Of a stretch of 64,000 nucleotides of DNA, positions 1-16,440 are shown in pieces. The stretch covers positions 27,785,146 through 27,849,145 of the forward strand of contig NC_052399.1 of assembly GCF_009389715.1 (NCBI RefSeq), written 5' to 3'. Below the pieces are notes generated by a model. The model did not search any database, was not told the origin of the DNA, and saw only the letters and a program-made list of their open reading frames with translations. Position numbers and translations under genes: made by a program. How positions within the stretch are numbered: position 1 is the first letter of the stretch; every line of letters begins with the position of its first letter. This stretch comes from Phoenix dactylifera. Lineage: Eukaryota > Streptophyta > Magnoliopsida > Arecales > Arecaceae.

Positions 1-702
1 TGGCCCCTTTTGTTCATTTGGCTGGGGGGTTGTTCTTGTCCACTTGTTGAGTTGATGCTCTTGAGAAGAGTTTCAGAATCTTTTTTGGGTAGTTTTTCTA
101 GTTTCCTTTGAAAGTATCATAGAGCATGTTATTAACTAAGAGCTTGTTTTGGGACAACAATTTTTCAATCTACTCTATGCTAGTTGTCACCGATGAATCT
201 CATTGTGTTGTCATTTTTTGAAGTTCAACTCTATTCATGGTCGATTCTATTTGGTTTTAAACCATCAGAAAATAGTTTCAGGGCTAGTTTGGCATTGATG
301 TTACTTTCATGTTTTTGTTTCTCCACAGATTAGTTAAATATGACATGGAGATTGATCAGCATTTGTTTAGACTTCTGTTCTTTTTGTTTATTATCATTCT
401 TTCTGGAAAACAGAAAGTTCTATAGGTTTTGAAGAATTTCAAAAGAACATAGCGTTCTGTAGAGTTTGTCCATGTAACCGAGAGTATCCCATCACCTTTG
501 AGATGGAGAGTGGTGAGCTTATCCCCTTAACGTGTTCATAACAATGCATCATGTAAGGGAAAAAAAGGAAAAATCGTGGACCTAAAACTTTGTATAGCTT
601 ATTCAAACCAATTTGCATCCAAAAAATAGTTTGCATTTCAGGCCACATTGATACGTATTTACAATCATAATGAAACCTATTTACAACCATAATGATGCAT
701 GC
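1..702. other. No gene seen (window start)
   Basis: AT-rich sequence with only short, low-complexity open frames on either strand. I see no domain, splice-site series or repeat boundary here. Confidence 0.5.
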
Positions 703-1146
703 TTTTTTTTTTTGGTTGAAAACGGCAATTCATATAGCTCTAGCTTGAGTATATCCAGCCAAATCCAAAGAAAGTAAAAAGTACAAAAAGGTGGAAATGT
801 CGGCAACAGATATCCAAAGGAACCTTCTGGAGTGCCGGACAACATAGGAGGTGAGTCAGTTAGCTGCTCTGTTCGCTTCTTGGTACGCATGTGCTGTCTG
901 AAAATAAACTATCTTTTGAACAAAACTCCGGATCTCCAGGATGAGCGGGTGACTGTCATCGTACCTATCCGCACTCCGGATCCAATCGATCACCGTAGAA
1001 AAGTCCCCCTCGAGATACACCCGCTCGACGTCGAGGACCTTCCTCGCAAAGGATAAGTCCTCCCAAGCAGCCTGCAGCTTTGCTCCGACAATGGTGAGCC
1101 CTGGCATGTGTCGGGCCCAGCAGCTATAAAAAAACTTGCAGTACAT
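703..1146 (-). pseudogene. LINE 3' end with RNase H domain remnant
   Basis: Read on the minus strand, this encodes part of a plant L1-type LINE RNase H-like domain: an AAWEDLSFAR helix followed by VYLEGDFSTVIDWIR, the usual LEGDS-x-x-VI-x-WI motif with S replaced by F. It then runs through QEANRAAN and stops. The T-run at about 702-714 on the plus strand is the LINE poly(A) tail in this orientation. RT and ORF1 are missing, as expected of a 5'-truncated insertion. The same motif recurs at about 44.3 kb in another LINE, as LEGDSATVINWIRG. No target-site duplication was found, so the 5' boundary is approximate. Confidence 0.75.
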
Positions 1147-4337
<3,191 letters not shown>

Positions 4338-4401
4338 TTTTTGAAAGAAACTAGTCCCTTTAAAGTGACCACCCCCCGCCGCTCCACTTCCCACTCCGCC
4401 G

Positions 4402-4450
4402 CTAGGGTTTTAGGCCGCCAGCCTCGTCCCCGGCCTCATACGTAGGGTTT
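4402..4450 (+). promoter_or_regulatory. TELO-box-like motifs in FKBP53 leader
   Basis: CTAGGGTTT at 4402-4410 and TAGGGTTT at 4443-4450 are reverse-orientation TELO boxes (AAACCCTA). These are common near the transcription start of plant genes for ribosome biogenesis and cell growth. They lie 67-115 bp upstream of the start codon. Activity is inferred from position only. Confidence 0.5.
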
Positions 4451-4516
4451 TGAATCCCTCCTTCTCATATCGGCTCCATTACCCGCAGTCGCCTCCAATC
4501 TCGATCGCCTCCTGCC

Positions 4517-7500
4517 ATGGCCTTCTGGGGTGAGAAATCCTCTAAATTTCATCCTCAATTCTAAGTTCCCTCCTCGAATTCCATGGTTTCTGACTCGATT
4601 CTTTCATCTCTTTTACAGGGATCGAGGTGAGGCCCGGGAAACCCTACTCCCATCTCTACGACAGCGCCCGCGGAAGGCTTCGCGTCTCTCAGGTCCGTTT
4701 TCTCCCAGCAAATCCCTCATAAATCCCATCATTCGGTTTAGAATTTTGGTCGTTGTTCTTTTCGATTTAGGGTACCTGTTTTCTGTCAAAAAAATCCATG
4801 AAATGTTTTTGGATTCCTTAACGCTTTATATTGAAGTTTTAATGGCGGATCATCCAGGCGACGTTGGGAAACGGCAAGGGGGAGAAAAAGAGTGTTCTGC
4901 AATGCAATGTTGGCAATAAAAGTCCCATTCTTCTCTGTAATTTGATTCCTAATGCCAGCGAGACGTGCCATCTGGAGCTCGAGTTTGAGGAGGATGAGGA
5001 AGTCGTCTTCTCGGTCCTCGGACAGAGAAGCGTGCACCTTTCCGGTTACTATCTTGGCTCGAATACTTGCGCCGGTGGAGATGAGACGTATCCTTTGATG
5101 ATTTGAGCTTTATGGATGATTGAAATTTTGTGGGCATTATTTTTGCTTGAATATCTCCTTGATTCTACTCTAGTGATTCATATGGTGAAGATATTGGGGA
5201 AGAGGATTCGGACAACTACGACAGCTATGACAGCCAAGAAGATGAGTATGAGTCTGACTTTATTGACGATGGTGATTTTGAAATGTTTTCTCCTTCTTCT
5301 TCTCCTCGGCGGAAAAGTAGTGGTAATTTGAGTTCGGCCCTGTCTTTTATATTGAAGCATTAATTAGGTTGTGTTAGAGTTTTGAATGCTGAAATCCCAA
5401 TAGTCATTTTTGATCCTTAGTGGTAGGACTCAATTGTCAGTACTGCAGGATTGCGCATATTAGCATTCTTCTATTAATTATGCTTTTCTTGCTGAAAATG
5501 TTTCCTGCTATATTAGTAATTTTGGGAAGATTGGCAGTTGGATTCTGCTAAAGGCTTTCATTGAGACTATGAACAATCATTTTTTCTGTATTTGTTTTTA
5601 ATAATAGAATTCAAATAACATTTGTTTCCTTCTTATCTGTGTGTTGCTTCTTGGTCTTGTCATTATCCATTTATATTCTTCTAGAGAAAACACAGATGAT
5701 GTTTTAGAATTTGTTCTTATTAGAAGTTTCAAGGATTAGATATCTTGAGCTATTTTGATAATGCCACTGGGTATGAGAGCTGCCATTTTATTTGATTTAT
5801 TATGGTGAAATTAGTTTTTAAGAATAATTGGTTATGACTATCCTGTCATAGAAAGATTTGTTTAGAGTATGTCATTAAATTTTGTAGCAGAGAGATGATT
5901 TAAGTGTTTGTTTGATTCAATAAATTCAACTTTTATTTGTAAGAAATTGTTTTATTAAATCATTAGCGATCAATCCAATTTTTGTCGCTCTAGCTGGTGG
6001 ATGTCCATTGCCACAAGTTAGTGCTGCGAACATGCAATGCCCATTTTCTTAGTGTTGTTCCATTATTTCTGAGAGAGATTTTTCCCCCCAAGAGGAGTTG
6101 TTTTTTATAAGCTTATTATTTTCAAGTAATCACAGAATAACTGTTCAATTATTAAAAAAAAATTGAGTTTTCAAAAATTTAAAATTCACATACATTGACC
6201 TATTGAATATGATATTTAATTTTTCCAACAAATAGAATATAAATATCAGGTAAAAGACAATTTATATCATCAAATTCAAAATTTGTCATCTCATGCAATT
6301 CATTGCAACTGAAGAAAGATGGTGCATTTTGAAAGGAATGAGTAAATGGAGCGTGAGTGTTTTTATGCGGTACATGTGCACTATGCATCACTTATAGGTA
6401 AGTGGCTATTATTCTAACAACTATGAACTCTTGGCTCGTAACTTTGTCTCTTCTTAGTGCTTTCGATACATGTTAAAACTGTCTCTCATGAGACACATCA
6501 AAACTGATGTATTTGTAAAGGTGAAAAAATTGTCGATCTTCTGGTAAGTAAGGGAGGCAATTTATAATCTGACCCATCAAACCGACACGTGAACGATCTG
6601 TTTTAAGCATGTTTTTGTTGGACACATAAATGGATCAACTCGTCGTTACATGTTTATTAAATAGGTTGGGTTCAAGTTTAGATCTTTGACCTATTTAACC
6701 CATTTTGATTCATTTAATTATTGGGTCGGGTTAAACAAGTCAAAAATAGGTTAAGTGGGTTTTAAATAGGTTAACCAGATTTTAAACAAGCTAAATGAAA
6801 TAAGTTAAACAGATTTTAAACAAGTTAAATGGGTTTCAACAGGTCAAGTCAGGTTAAACGGTTTTTTAATGGGTTAAACAGGTTTCAACAGGTTAAACGG
6901 GTTTCAATATGTTATATATGGGTCGGTCAGGTCACATGTTTGTTAAATAGGTCGGGTTTGGGTTGACGAACTTTTGACCTAACCTGCTTCTGACCCGACC
7001 CGATTGCCACCTCTACTGGTAAATATTTAAATTTATGACTAAATTAGATCTTAAAAGTAGAAAACTTTCCAAAATTTAAATTTTGAACTATTGCAATTAG
7101 CTAAAACTAATTGCGTCAAATGATAAGTCAATTTATTGATCAAGAGTATTTAGTTTTCCATGAAAATAATGATTATTGAAATTGAAAGTTCATCCCTGTC
7201 TTTATGGCATGGACAAATGGGAAGTAGCGATCACAGATTATTACCTAGTGGTTATGGATGATAGGGATAGGATAAGAAGTATCTTATGAATGTAATATTT
7301 CGTGAATGATCGGAAGATTCTAGCTTGGGGTCAGCTTAAGTTAACTATTTGAGGATACCTTAGTTTTTATATCTTGAACATCACTAGAGTTTACAAAAAT
7401 TATGATTTAAATTAATGAGATTGGATGTCAATCTAGGATATGTTTAATTAAGCTGTTATACATGTTCACCTAGTTTGTATAGGAGAGTTTGCTGCTTGGA

Positions 7501-10500
7501 CCTTTTGATTGAACTCGATTACCTGTACCCAGTACTCGGACATGAATATGAATATGATTCGTTGCCTTGCCTTTATGTTTGGAACTTATCAAAAATTAGA
7601 AGAAACAAACATTAAGCACATAGTAGGACTTCACATTCATAATGCACATATAGGCCAAGATAGAGTAGATGAGTCTTAGGAAAGGTTGGGACATGGTTAA
7701 CATAATGCCTCATGATACAAAAGGTGGCAGGATTCTATATGTAAATAAGTGAATAATTTATTAAGGAAAACTTTCTTATCAATTGATAATATACATTCTT
7801 GAGAGCGCGGAATACTCCTAGCCGCATATTGCTTTAACACATGTTTATGGATTTATTATTTATTGTCTTGCTTATAATGGGCATAGGTCTGCACTAATGG
7901 TATTGGCATGTCGATGCAATATATCAACCACTAATGTGCATGAACAATTCATGTGAAGGAAATGGATGGTAATTGTTGTTAAGGTTGAGATGAAGTTGTA
8001 AGTCTTAAAAGGGGCTAGTTTGGATCTTGTTGCGAATTTGATCTTAGATCATAATTTTTTTCTAATTTTTCAGAAATTCCTAAATATAAAAGAAATATGA
8101 ATATTGAAGTGTGAGTCAACTATAAAGTAGATGAATAGAATATATAAGGCATGCATACAACAAGTATAGTTTTCACCAATTTGGGCTTGTATATAGTATT
8201 TTTAATGAAGCAAACATTCTATTTGGTTATTCAAGATGTTTATATACTATCTGTCATTTTAATCTTTATTCTAGGTAAAATGCTTTATTGACAAACGAGG
8301 ATAATAATTTAATATATAGTTGTAAAAATACAAAAGCTTACATCTTCTTTTTAACTTTATGAATTTCAATAATAGGCTTACAAATTTTACTATTTGAGAC
8401 TTATTAGTGACAAGCCATTTAAGGACCACATAGTCAAAGAAATTATAGCAAAGCGGGCCTACACATGATTTCATTTGTAAGCAACATAAGCAATTTGTAT
8501 GTGATCTGAAGGAATGTATAGTTTACCATATGGATCCGAATCTTGTGATCCTAGATTGATTCTGATATTGATGGGATCCAGATCATTTAGGTCCATTTTG
8601 AATCAGATCATGAGTCATAAGATTTCAACAACCGTGCGGGTAGAAAGTTGATGTCAAATTGTGTGAGGTTAACCGTCCCCATCTCATGTTCTACAAAAGA
8701 TAATATTGCATCAATGGCTATGATGAGGTCAAACAATACTTTTTAGTCATATAACAAAACAAGAGATAGTGGCTAAGATGGTACGGACAATGTAAACAGA
8801 AAAGTTCTAAGAGCAGCAATAATTTCATGCACACTAGATGCATGGAAGTTAAATGCAATAGCATATTCTCTGTTGGAGTGTTAGGCCTGTCATGAGCAAC
8901 ATATTTCTCAAGAAATATTTGATGCTTGACAGTGAAGTTATCAATATTCTTTTTCACATAAAGATGGATCAAGATTGGGGCTTAAATTAGCCTTTAGATT
9001 GGTGCCAATTATTTAATTACCCATACCACATCCCTTTGTAAGAATTTAATCTTGTAAGTACCAATCTTGTTGCACCATTATGATTATAAAAGTTGTTAAC
9101 TTAATTACAAAGGTTTAACGATATTACTACATGCTTGCTCGCACCATGGATGCACTTAAACCCACATGCATGCATGTGCACATAGCGTTGCAGCTAGGTC
9201 TGAAGGGCTTATACAATCAAATCATGGAAATGAGTGGTCATTAGAAGGCACTTTGATTTGGCACTAAAAACTTAAGTATATGTTATTTTGGATGGATATC
9301 TAGGTTCCCTAGAAAAGGAGAAAATGTAAAGAAAGAGAGAAAGAATCCTTTACTTATCAGGGAACAAGTTGGTATTCGTGTATAGATGCATGTGCAGGTG
9401 TGCATGCACTCATGCTTGTGTGTGCACGTTGTAGTAGATTACCTAGGTCAATTCTTGCTGCTAGGGTTAGAGGAATTAAACATTCAAATATTGGAACTGA
9501 GTGCTGATGAGTAAGAACTGTTCTTTCATACTAAAAACGAATTATATGGGTATTGGATGGTTATCTAGTATCCTTAGAAAAGGGGAAAAAGGAAAGAGAG
9601 AAACCTTCATGAAGGTTCCACTAGTCTCCTATTATTGCCAAAGCTTAATCTTAATTGACTTGTGGACTTCCCCTACCGGTGTTGTAGCTAAAATAAGATG
9701 AAAAATATGACTATTTGACATCTAATCCACTGGGCTCAGTTTCAATCTTAAAATAGCCTGAAATTTATCCAAAATTGCAAGGAAATTGAAATAAAAAAGT
9801 ACATGATCCTACTTCAGTTCATCTGCATTTACTTTTTTCTCTTATGACATTTCAGAAAATGCAATAACTGCTTCGTGATTGCCTTCTGCTGTTCTGATAT
9901 TTGATGCCGCATCATTCTCTGTCGAAATGTTTGTCCTTAAAGATGTTTTATTTCTTTCAAATTGATAGTTGTAATTGAGGAGATTGAAGAGGATGACAAG
10001 TTAAATAATGAAAACGGCAATCGTCGTCGCTTAAAGAAAAAGCATCAGGTAAGTGATACTGATGATGGTGATGATAGTGCTCAGTGTCAACTTGTTGTCA
10101 AGTCTAATAGCTCCACGGTACTGGAAAGTGAGGATGAAGATGGCTTTCCAATCTCTTTTTCCTTGAAAAAGAAAAATTCTGCTAAGAATGTGGAAGAGAA
10201 TGTAAAAACAGATGACAAGATAATTGATGACAGAAAAAGGAAGCTTGGTGCCATCAATGTCCCTGAATCTGCAAGGTTTGTGTTGGTCTATAGTAATTGT
10301 GTTGCCAATATTTCTTTTTGATATTTACATCTTTCATATAGCATGATGTGTTAATTTTTATTAACAGGGAAATTCACCAGCCATTTGAGATTGATGCTGA
10401 AAACAAGAATATCTCAAAGAAGAAAAAGAAGGTTAAGGATAAAAAACCACATGAAAATGGATCAAAGTCATCTGATGGGGAAATGTTGAGTATTGAGCAA

Positions 10501-12197
10501 AAGAAAGATGAGGACGGTACAGTATTTGGTGAATCAAAAGTTGAGACTGAAGAAAAAGATCTTGCAACAGAAGGTCATATTGATGTGCCAGAAAATGATG
10601 GGAAGCTGAAGAAGGAAAAAAAAGACAGGGCTGAGAAGGGAAAGACATCTGAAGCAAGCCCTTCTGGTTTTTCAACAGAGAGAACAGAGGGTACTAATGG
10701 AGGGCCAAATCAAGCTCCCAATACTGATGGCATGGACCAAAGTCATCCTGTTGGGCCAAATGATGAGCCTTCTAATGATAAGTGAGAACCGTGGTCTTTC
10801 AGTTTAATAGACATTTGAAGTTCTGTATAGGGCAAATTGATGGTTTCCTGAATTTTGTTCATACAGTTTTTAATTGGTGTATAGTGATCCATCGTGCAGG
10901 GTCAGCAGCAGCAAGAAACAAAAGAAGAAAAATAAGAAGAAAAAAGGCAAAGATGATGTAGCTCAAGAAGAGGATGATGTACTGGTGGAGAACGAGAACA
11001 CCATGCAAATATCTTCACAGGGTGTTGGCAAGATCAATGAGAATCTTGTTGAATCACAAAACAAGTAAGAACTTGAAGTAACATGATGTTATTGAATTGA
11101 ACTACTGGCTCTGTTGCCTTACATTGGTATATATGTGAACTTGTATGGTTTTATCTTGTGTATAGGACCTCCGAAAATAATGCTGAGACTCCTGCCAATG
11201 CTACTCAGCAAGAGGCCAAAAAAAAGAAGAAAAAAAAGAGCAAGAACCAAGCTAAGGATTTAAATGCAAACCAGGAGTTATCAAATCTTGTGGAGGAAGA
11301 AAAGAAAGTAGAGTCATCCAAAATGAGGACATTTGCCAATGGTTTGACTATTGAGGATCTAGCAATGGGCAAACCTGATGGCAAAAGAGCTTCTCCAGGT
11401 TGTAAGGTAATCTCTCGCTGTGTGTGTGTGTGTTTGTGTGTGTGAATAAATTTGACTCCCGTGTCTTGGTTATTTGTATTTCTTTGCTGCTATGGCTTCC
11501 ACTAATAAATCCATTTTCTCCTCCACATCTTGTGGAAGGGGTTCAGCTGATTAAATGGGCTTCCTGAATTTTTTTTCCCTTGCTTTCCAGGTCTCTGTTA
11601 ACTATATTGGCAAGTTAAAGAATGGAAAGATATTTGACTCTAATGTTGGCCAAAGGCCGTTTAAATTCCGTCTTGGTAATATTATAATTAACTAATTATC
11701 ACTTGGGAAACCTTCATTTCTTTTACAGCTTTTATAGGTCTAACATAAATGTTTTTATTGTTTGTTAAAGGTATTGGGCAAGTTATCAAGGGATGGGATG
11801 TTGGTGTTAATGGTACACACTGAAAATTAAAACTTTATGCGATTCTATTGTTTTGAAAATACGTATCAAAATGAATGTGTGTAGTATGTAAATGTATTTA
11901 TTTACATATGTAATGTCGAATCTAGTCTGATGCTTGATTTATTTGATATTTAGGTATGCGTGTCGGGGACAAAAGAAGACTCACCATCCCACCATCTATG
12001 GGGTCCGTGTTTATATATTTATTTATATATATATATTCTCATTTTCCTGCTTTTATTAACTTCTTCCTTCGCAATGTGATATCTAATCTTGCCTGTTGGA
12101 TTCTATTTGGTTATGCAGTTATGGGGAGAAAGGTGTAGGGAAAATACCAGGGAACTCATGGCTTGTGTTTGACGTTGAGCTAGCTGGCGTGCAATGA
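4517..12197 (+). CDS. FKBP53: FKBP53-like nuclear peptidyl-prolyl isomerase, 12 exons
   Basis: Exons by GT..AG junctions and reading phase: 4517-4529, 4619-4692, 4858-5087, 5174-5322, 9969-10275, 10368-10781, 10885-11064, 11166-11406, 11591-11675, 11771-11812, 11954-12002, 12119-12197. The frame is continuous: 1863 nt, 620 aa. The N-terminus ([12 protein letters not shown], then a region ending VHLSGYYLG) is the nucleoplasmin-like domain of plant FKBP53/FKBP43. The middle has acidic runs and many KKKK clusters (nuclear/nucleolar targeting). The C-terminal ~95 residues are an FKBP domain keeping the pocket residues: NYIGKL, IFDS, FKFRLG, VIKGWD, MGYGEKG and LVFDVEL. Arabidopsis FKBP53 is a histone chaperone that represses rRNA genes; that role is inferred here. 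Exon 7 could instead start at 10900, which keeps frame and removes 5 aa. Intron 4 is 4.6 kb and carries a hAT-like element; a (GT)n tract lies just after exon 8. Confidence 0.93.
6549..7015. mobile_element. hAT-like non-autonomous element in FKBP53 intron 4
   Basis: The ends form imperfect terminal inverted repeats: left TAAGGGAGGCAAT, right (reverse complement) TAGAGGTGGCAAT. This is close to the TAGGGGTGGCAA end typical of plant hAT elements. They are flanked by 8-bp direct repeats CTGGTAAG (6541-6548) and CTGGTAAA (7016-7023), one mismatch, the hAT target-site length. The interior has no coding capacity and is built from degenerate GGTTAAAC / GGGTTTCAAC words on one strand. It sits inside the intron and leaves no exon changed. 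Confidence 0.7.
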
Positions 12198-13376
12198 ACT
12201 CCCAGTACAAGACGTTAATGAAGGAAAGTTTTGCAGGTTAAATGCGTGCTTTCAAATTTTGCCGAGTATATGTGGTGCTCTTTTCGGGAGCTCGGTATGC
12301 TATGAGAGGGTTTACTTGTTTATCAGAATTTTGAAATTTTTCTGCAGTCTGCATTCTCTCTTTTCATCTCTTTCGATTGATAAATTTCTAATGCACTCCT
12401 CAGAGTTCTAAGGCCATACTTTGTGATTTTTTTTTTCTATTTGTTTGGATGGAAAGAATTTTTGCCGAATTGAAGTTCCTCTCAGAATTTTGTCATATTA
12501 ATACTTATCCCCACAACACCCCCCCCCCCCCCCCTCTCCTTTTCCCTTTTTCCTCGGTTGGTTAAACTTAAAAGGGAAAAAAAAATACACACACCATGAG
12601 TTAGGTGACACTTAAATGAAGAAGGCACCATTGTTTTCCTTAAGTCCATTTTAGGTGATAAAAATATGTATGTGTACAACCCACCCAAATTGTAGAGCGT
12701 GTGACTTGGGATTTAGGCATCGTTTGGCAGAATTTTTTTAAGCAGAAAGTACTTTCTGAATTCAAAGGGATCGAATAGAAAATGATACTTTGAATCATAT
12801 AACTATAATGAAATTTACGATCAACTAACATTTATTGAATTTGAAAAAGAGTCAGAAGAAATGATTTGATCCTCTTATTTCTTGAACCGAGAGATTCATA
12901 AATCGGGATCCTGATGCATATAGATACAAATGTTCCAATGGGAGAAAGAATTTTAAGGAGCATTTGGAGCGTTTCGTTTTAGCTGAACAAGGGTGTTTGA
13001 TAAAAAAAATCAGAAAACTGTTTTAAACTGTTTGGCAGAATAACTTTTTAGAAGTAGTTCCAAAATGGAAGTTCTTTGAAAAAAACGCTTTTACCATGCA
13101 TTGGAAAGTTGTTTGGATTTCTAAATATTTTTTATTCAATATATTTATAATAAATAATATAATTATAGAAAATGTCATTTTATATTATAAAAATTTGTAG
13201 GAGCCCCAACAAAAGAAACAAGAAACTCAAAAATTAGTTCTTAAAAATATTATATTAATAAAATATAAATATATAATGATAATAATTACAATATTTTATA
13301 TTTTTATTATTGTATTATACTATAAATATAATATTATATTACATTATTTATGTTATATTATATAATACCAAATTAT
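12198..13376. other. FKBP53 3' region and AT-rich intergenic DNA
   Basis: The first few hundred bases after the stop are probably 3' UTR. A run of about 17 C lies at about 12,518-12,534. From about 12,950 the sequence carries TGTTTGGCAG/TGTTTGATA-like words. Their inverted counterparts (TTACCAAACA) appear at 13,740-13,870, suggesting a decayed inverted-repeat element that encloses the 92-bp satellite. No gene seen. Confidence 0.45.
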
Positions 13377-13640
13377 GTTATATTATTATGCTATAGTATA
13401 CAATATTATGTTACTATATTATAACAATATTATATTGCATTACAACAATATTATACTATATCATATATGTTATATTATTATGCTATAGTATAGAATATTA
13501 TGTTACTATATTATAACAATATTATATTGCATTACAACAATATTATACTATATCATATATGTTATATTATTATGTTGTAGTATGCAATATTATGTTACTA
13601 TATTATAACAATATTATATTGCATTATAATAATATTATAT
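13377..13640. repeat. 92-bp AT-rich tandem repeat, about 2.9 copies
   Basis: Units begin with GTTATATTATTATG at 13377, 13469 and 13561, exactly 92 bp apart, and differ by a few substitutions. The unit contains shorter ATATTAT/ATAACAATATTAT repeats. Flanks on both sides (13,140-13,376 and 13,641-13,700) are similar AT-rich sequence, suggesting older decayed units. Confidence 0.9.
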
Positions 13641-16206
13641 ATATATTTATGTATTAATACATATTATATTTTATTATGCTCTGTTGTATAATACCATGTA
13701 ATATCCTTTATGGTCATTTTGTCATACCTAAAGTACTTTTTTTGTTTGTTTACCAAACACATTAAAATTTTACAACACTTTAGAAATGTATTTACCAAAC
13801 ATCAAATAGCTTTTTATAAAAGCTTTACTTCAAAAAGCTATATTTCTGAAAGTTTTATTGCCAACAGTTCTGACAAACGTGATTGTCATGTCTATTTTTT
13901 GATGGTTAAGATGTTTTCTCTGACAAATGGATGAGCTAATCTTGGTTACTTTTGTGCACCTAGATAGGAGGCTGAGCTTGGAATCATGGTTTACACCATT
14001 TAATTGATTCATGGAACCTCGTAACTTATTGTTCTTTTGGTTTAGGTCTTGTAAAGGGAAGATGGCTTGAAGCCGTCATTGAACCAATCTGACTGCTCTT
14101 GACTTCCGTCAGTGAGAAAACCTAAAATGCCTGCTTACGTACCCTTGCAGATTATTTGAAAACATTTGGGGGAACACTAGAAAATGAAACATATGATCTA
14201 ATTAGGATTGGGCAGGTAAATCTCATACCATTTCTATATATGCTTTTTTATATTCATTCTACTAAGATTATGCTTTGGAAAATCCAACGGGATAGAGCAG
14301 AGAAAAAGCTGGAACCCTGCAGGATGTACAAAAAAATCTCTAGAGATTTTTTTTTTTTATAAAAAAAATTCAATCCCATCCCTGCAACTCCTATCTTCAC
14401 CCTTTCCTACTCTCCACTCCATCTCTTCCTTTTCTGACAAGAAGTTCCCAAACGTGCCAATATCAATCACCACTTTGCCTAATTCTGCTGTCTAATCTTT
14501 GTACAATTAAAAGGTGGCTCGTATTTTTGCAGGCACCTATATGCCTTAATAGGTGGGAAGTGACTCGAGCACATAAAAAAAGAGGGAGAAATATGTTAAC
14601 ATAGTGCAAATTCTTTGTGTTATGTTGTTGGAAGGTGCATTCTATTCTCAGATATTTTTTTCTCCATTCAACTACTTATGACAAGATCGGGTTATCGAAT
14701 CTTAGTTTAACCTAATTGCTTGAATTCTTTCAATTTTGCCGGCGAGTCAGTTGCAGCAATGATTAATCCTTTACAACTTATAGGCACACTGCCTGTGAAC
14801 ATAATCTGACCTTGCATTGATCACAATCTTCATCAGCCATTCACAGGCCATGTAACCAGATATCAGGCGATAACACGGGTCGATGATGCATTTGGCATGG
14901 CCGTGCCGGTAGGAAGCCGACACGTTTCGACACAATGGGGGTTGAGATCATTAGAGATCTTTAAGCACCAGTGCGCATAATTAAATTCGCATGATCACAA
15001 ACACTCAATTGCCCACTTATAATGCAGTTGCCTCCCAAAGTTTGAAGCACTTCTCCAAATTCAACCCTTTTTTGAGGTCGTTGTTGTGTTGGAGTGACTC
15101 ACCATCCCGTCCATAACCTTCTTTGCCTCTTGACTTGAGAGAGAGAACGAAAGAGAAGCTTGGAAAAAGCTTTGACCTGATTAGGGGGTTCATCCCCCTT
15201 ATTATTAAATGCTTAGACTAATGTCAAATAGCTAAAGTGGTGGTGTATTTTTTTTTTTCGTTCTTGGTTCAAGTAGAGCTCTGCGGAATGTTGCGGAAGC
15301 CGCACGCGTGATGGCCTGCGTAGTGACCACAATGCCCTCCTACTCCTAAACTTTCATCTTGGAGACGCAAACTGAAATAGTATTTTGGCTTTTAAATCGA
15401 GCTTGCGTCTTATATCGGACTACTGGACTCAAGATTTGTTATTCACGACAAAAGATAGTTAATATTAATAGAAAATGACGAACCATCTAGACCTTATCTA
15501 CTTAATCCTTTTCTACGACTTGTGCAAGCGTGCACCATAATGATTTGGAGTTTTTTGAGTATTTTAGTCCAAAGACTAATTATAAAAAATCATGCACTAT
15601 GTTGTGGTTCAAATTTGGCTCGAGGGTGACCACGCCGGGAGAGTCGAGGGAGCTATCGGATGGGGCGGAGAAAGGGGAGTCACCTCCTGCACGATGGTGT
15701 ACCTGCATAAAGCCTCCCCGGTCATTTCGATGAGAGCCCTTCGACGCTCAAGTTAGGGTTGATCTCAGTTGGTCCCCTCCCAAAAGTTCTTGTAGTGTTA
15801 CCTGATGGGGCTATATGTAGTCCTCAGAGAGGTGTTCAGGTGGCGGAGGTATGGCCCATCCTCATCATGGGAGGAGATAGGTTTTATACAGATAGCGCAG
15901 CTGGAGCTTGCTTGAGGCGCACGACGTAAGCTGTTCCTGTGAACGGTAAGGCATCGATGAGTATGACAGGATATGGCTGGAGCAGCATGGCATTGTCTTT
16001 TCCTGTCGTTGGCCAGCAAGCAAAGCATGGCGCGGTGGCGTTGCAATGTATGGCTATATAGGTGGGCATGGACTTGCACGTGGATGCGGCCGTAGGTGAG
16101 GTCAAGCTCGATGAGAGGTCGCATCATATATTTGACGAAGTCGGCTTGGCGGGTGCCGAGGTTGGCCTAGCATCCCTAACTCCGAGGTTTCTCGGTAGGG
16201 TACCCC
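13641..16206. other. Intergenic; GC-rich transposon-like part from about 15.6 kb
   Basis: 13.6-15.5 kb is AT-rich with no supported gene. From about 15,600 the base composition shifts sharply to GC-rich, with short open frames on both strands that resemble no family I know. The shift and the minisatellite that follows point to a mobile or foreign repeat, but no terminal repeats or transposase motifs are visible. Confidence 0.4.
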
Positions 16207-16440
16207 GAGCTCGAAGGTCGGGGTGCGTTGTTAGATGGGGTGCTCCGAACTTGGCCGGAGTGTATTGCTGAATATAAGGGCACCCCGGGCTCGGCCAGGG
16301 CACGTTGGCAAATATAAGGGGCGCCCCGAGCTCGGCGGGGGTGCGTTGGCGAATATAAGGAGTGCCCCGAGCTCAGACGGGGTGCGTCGGCGAATATAAA
16401 AGGCGCTCTGAGCTCGGCCGGGGTGCGTCGGCGAGTAGGC
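16207..16440. repeat. 41-bp GC-rich minisatellite
   Basis: Four well-matched units of 40-41 bp and one or two weaker ones upstream share GAATATAAGG, a GCCCCGAGCTCGG core and GGGTGCGTCGGC. The units are clear from about 16,271 to 16,432. Short ORFs across it on both strands are repeat translations, not genes. Confidence 0.85.

Noticed and set aside
15788-15798. TTCTTGTAGTG, the reverse complement of a CACTA-type terminal repeat
   Set aside because: No partner CACTACAAGAA, subterminal repeats or transposase nearby. An 11-mer can occur by chance in 64 kb.
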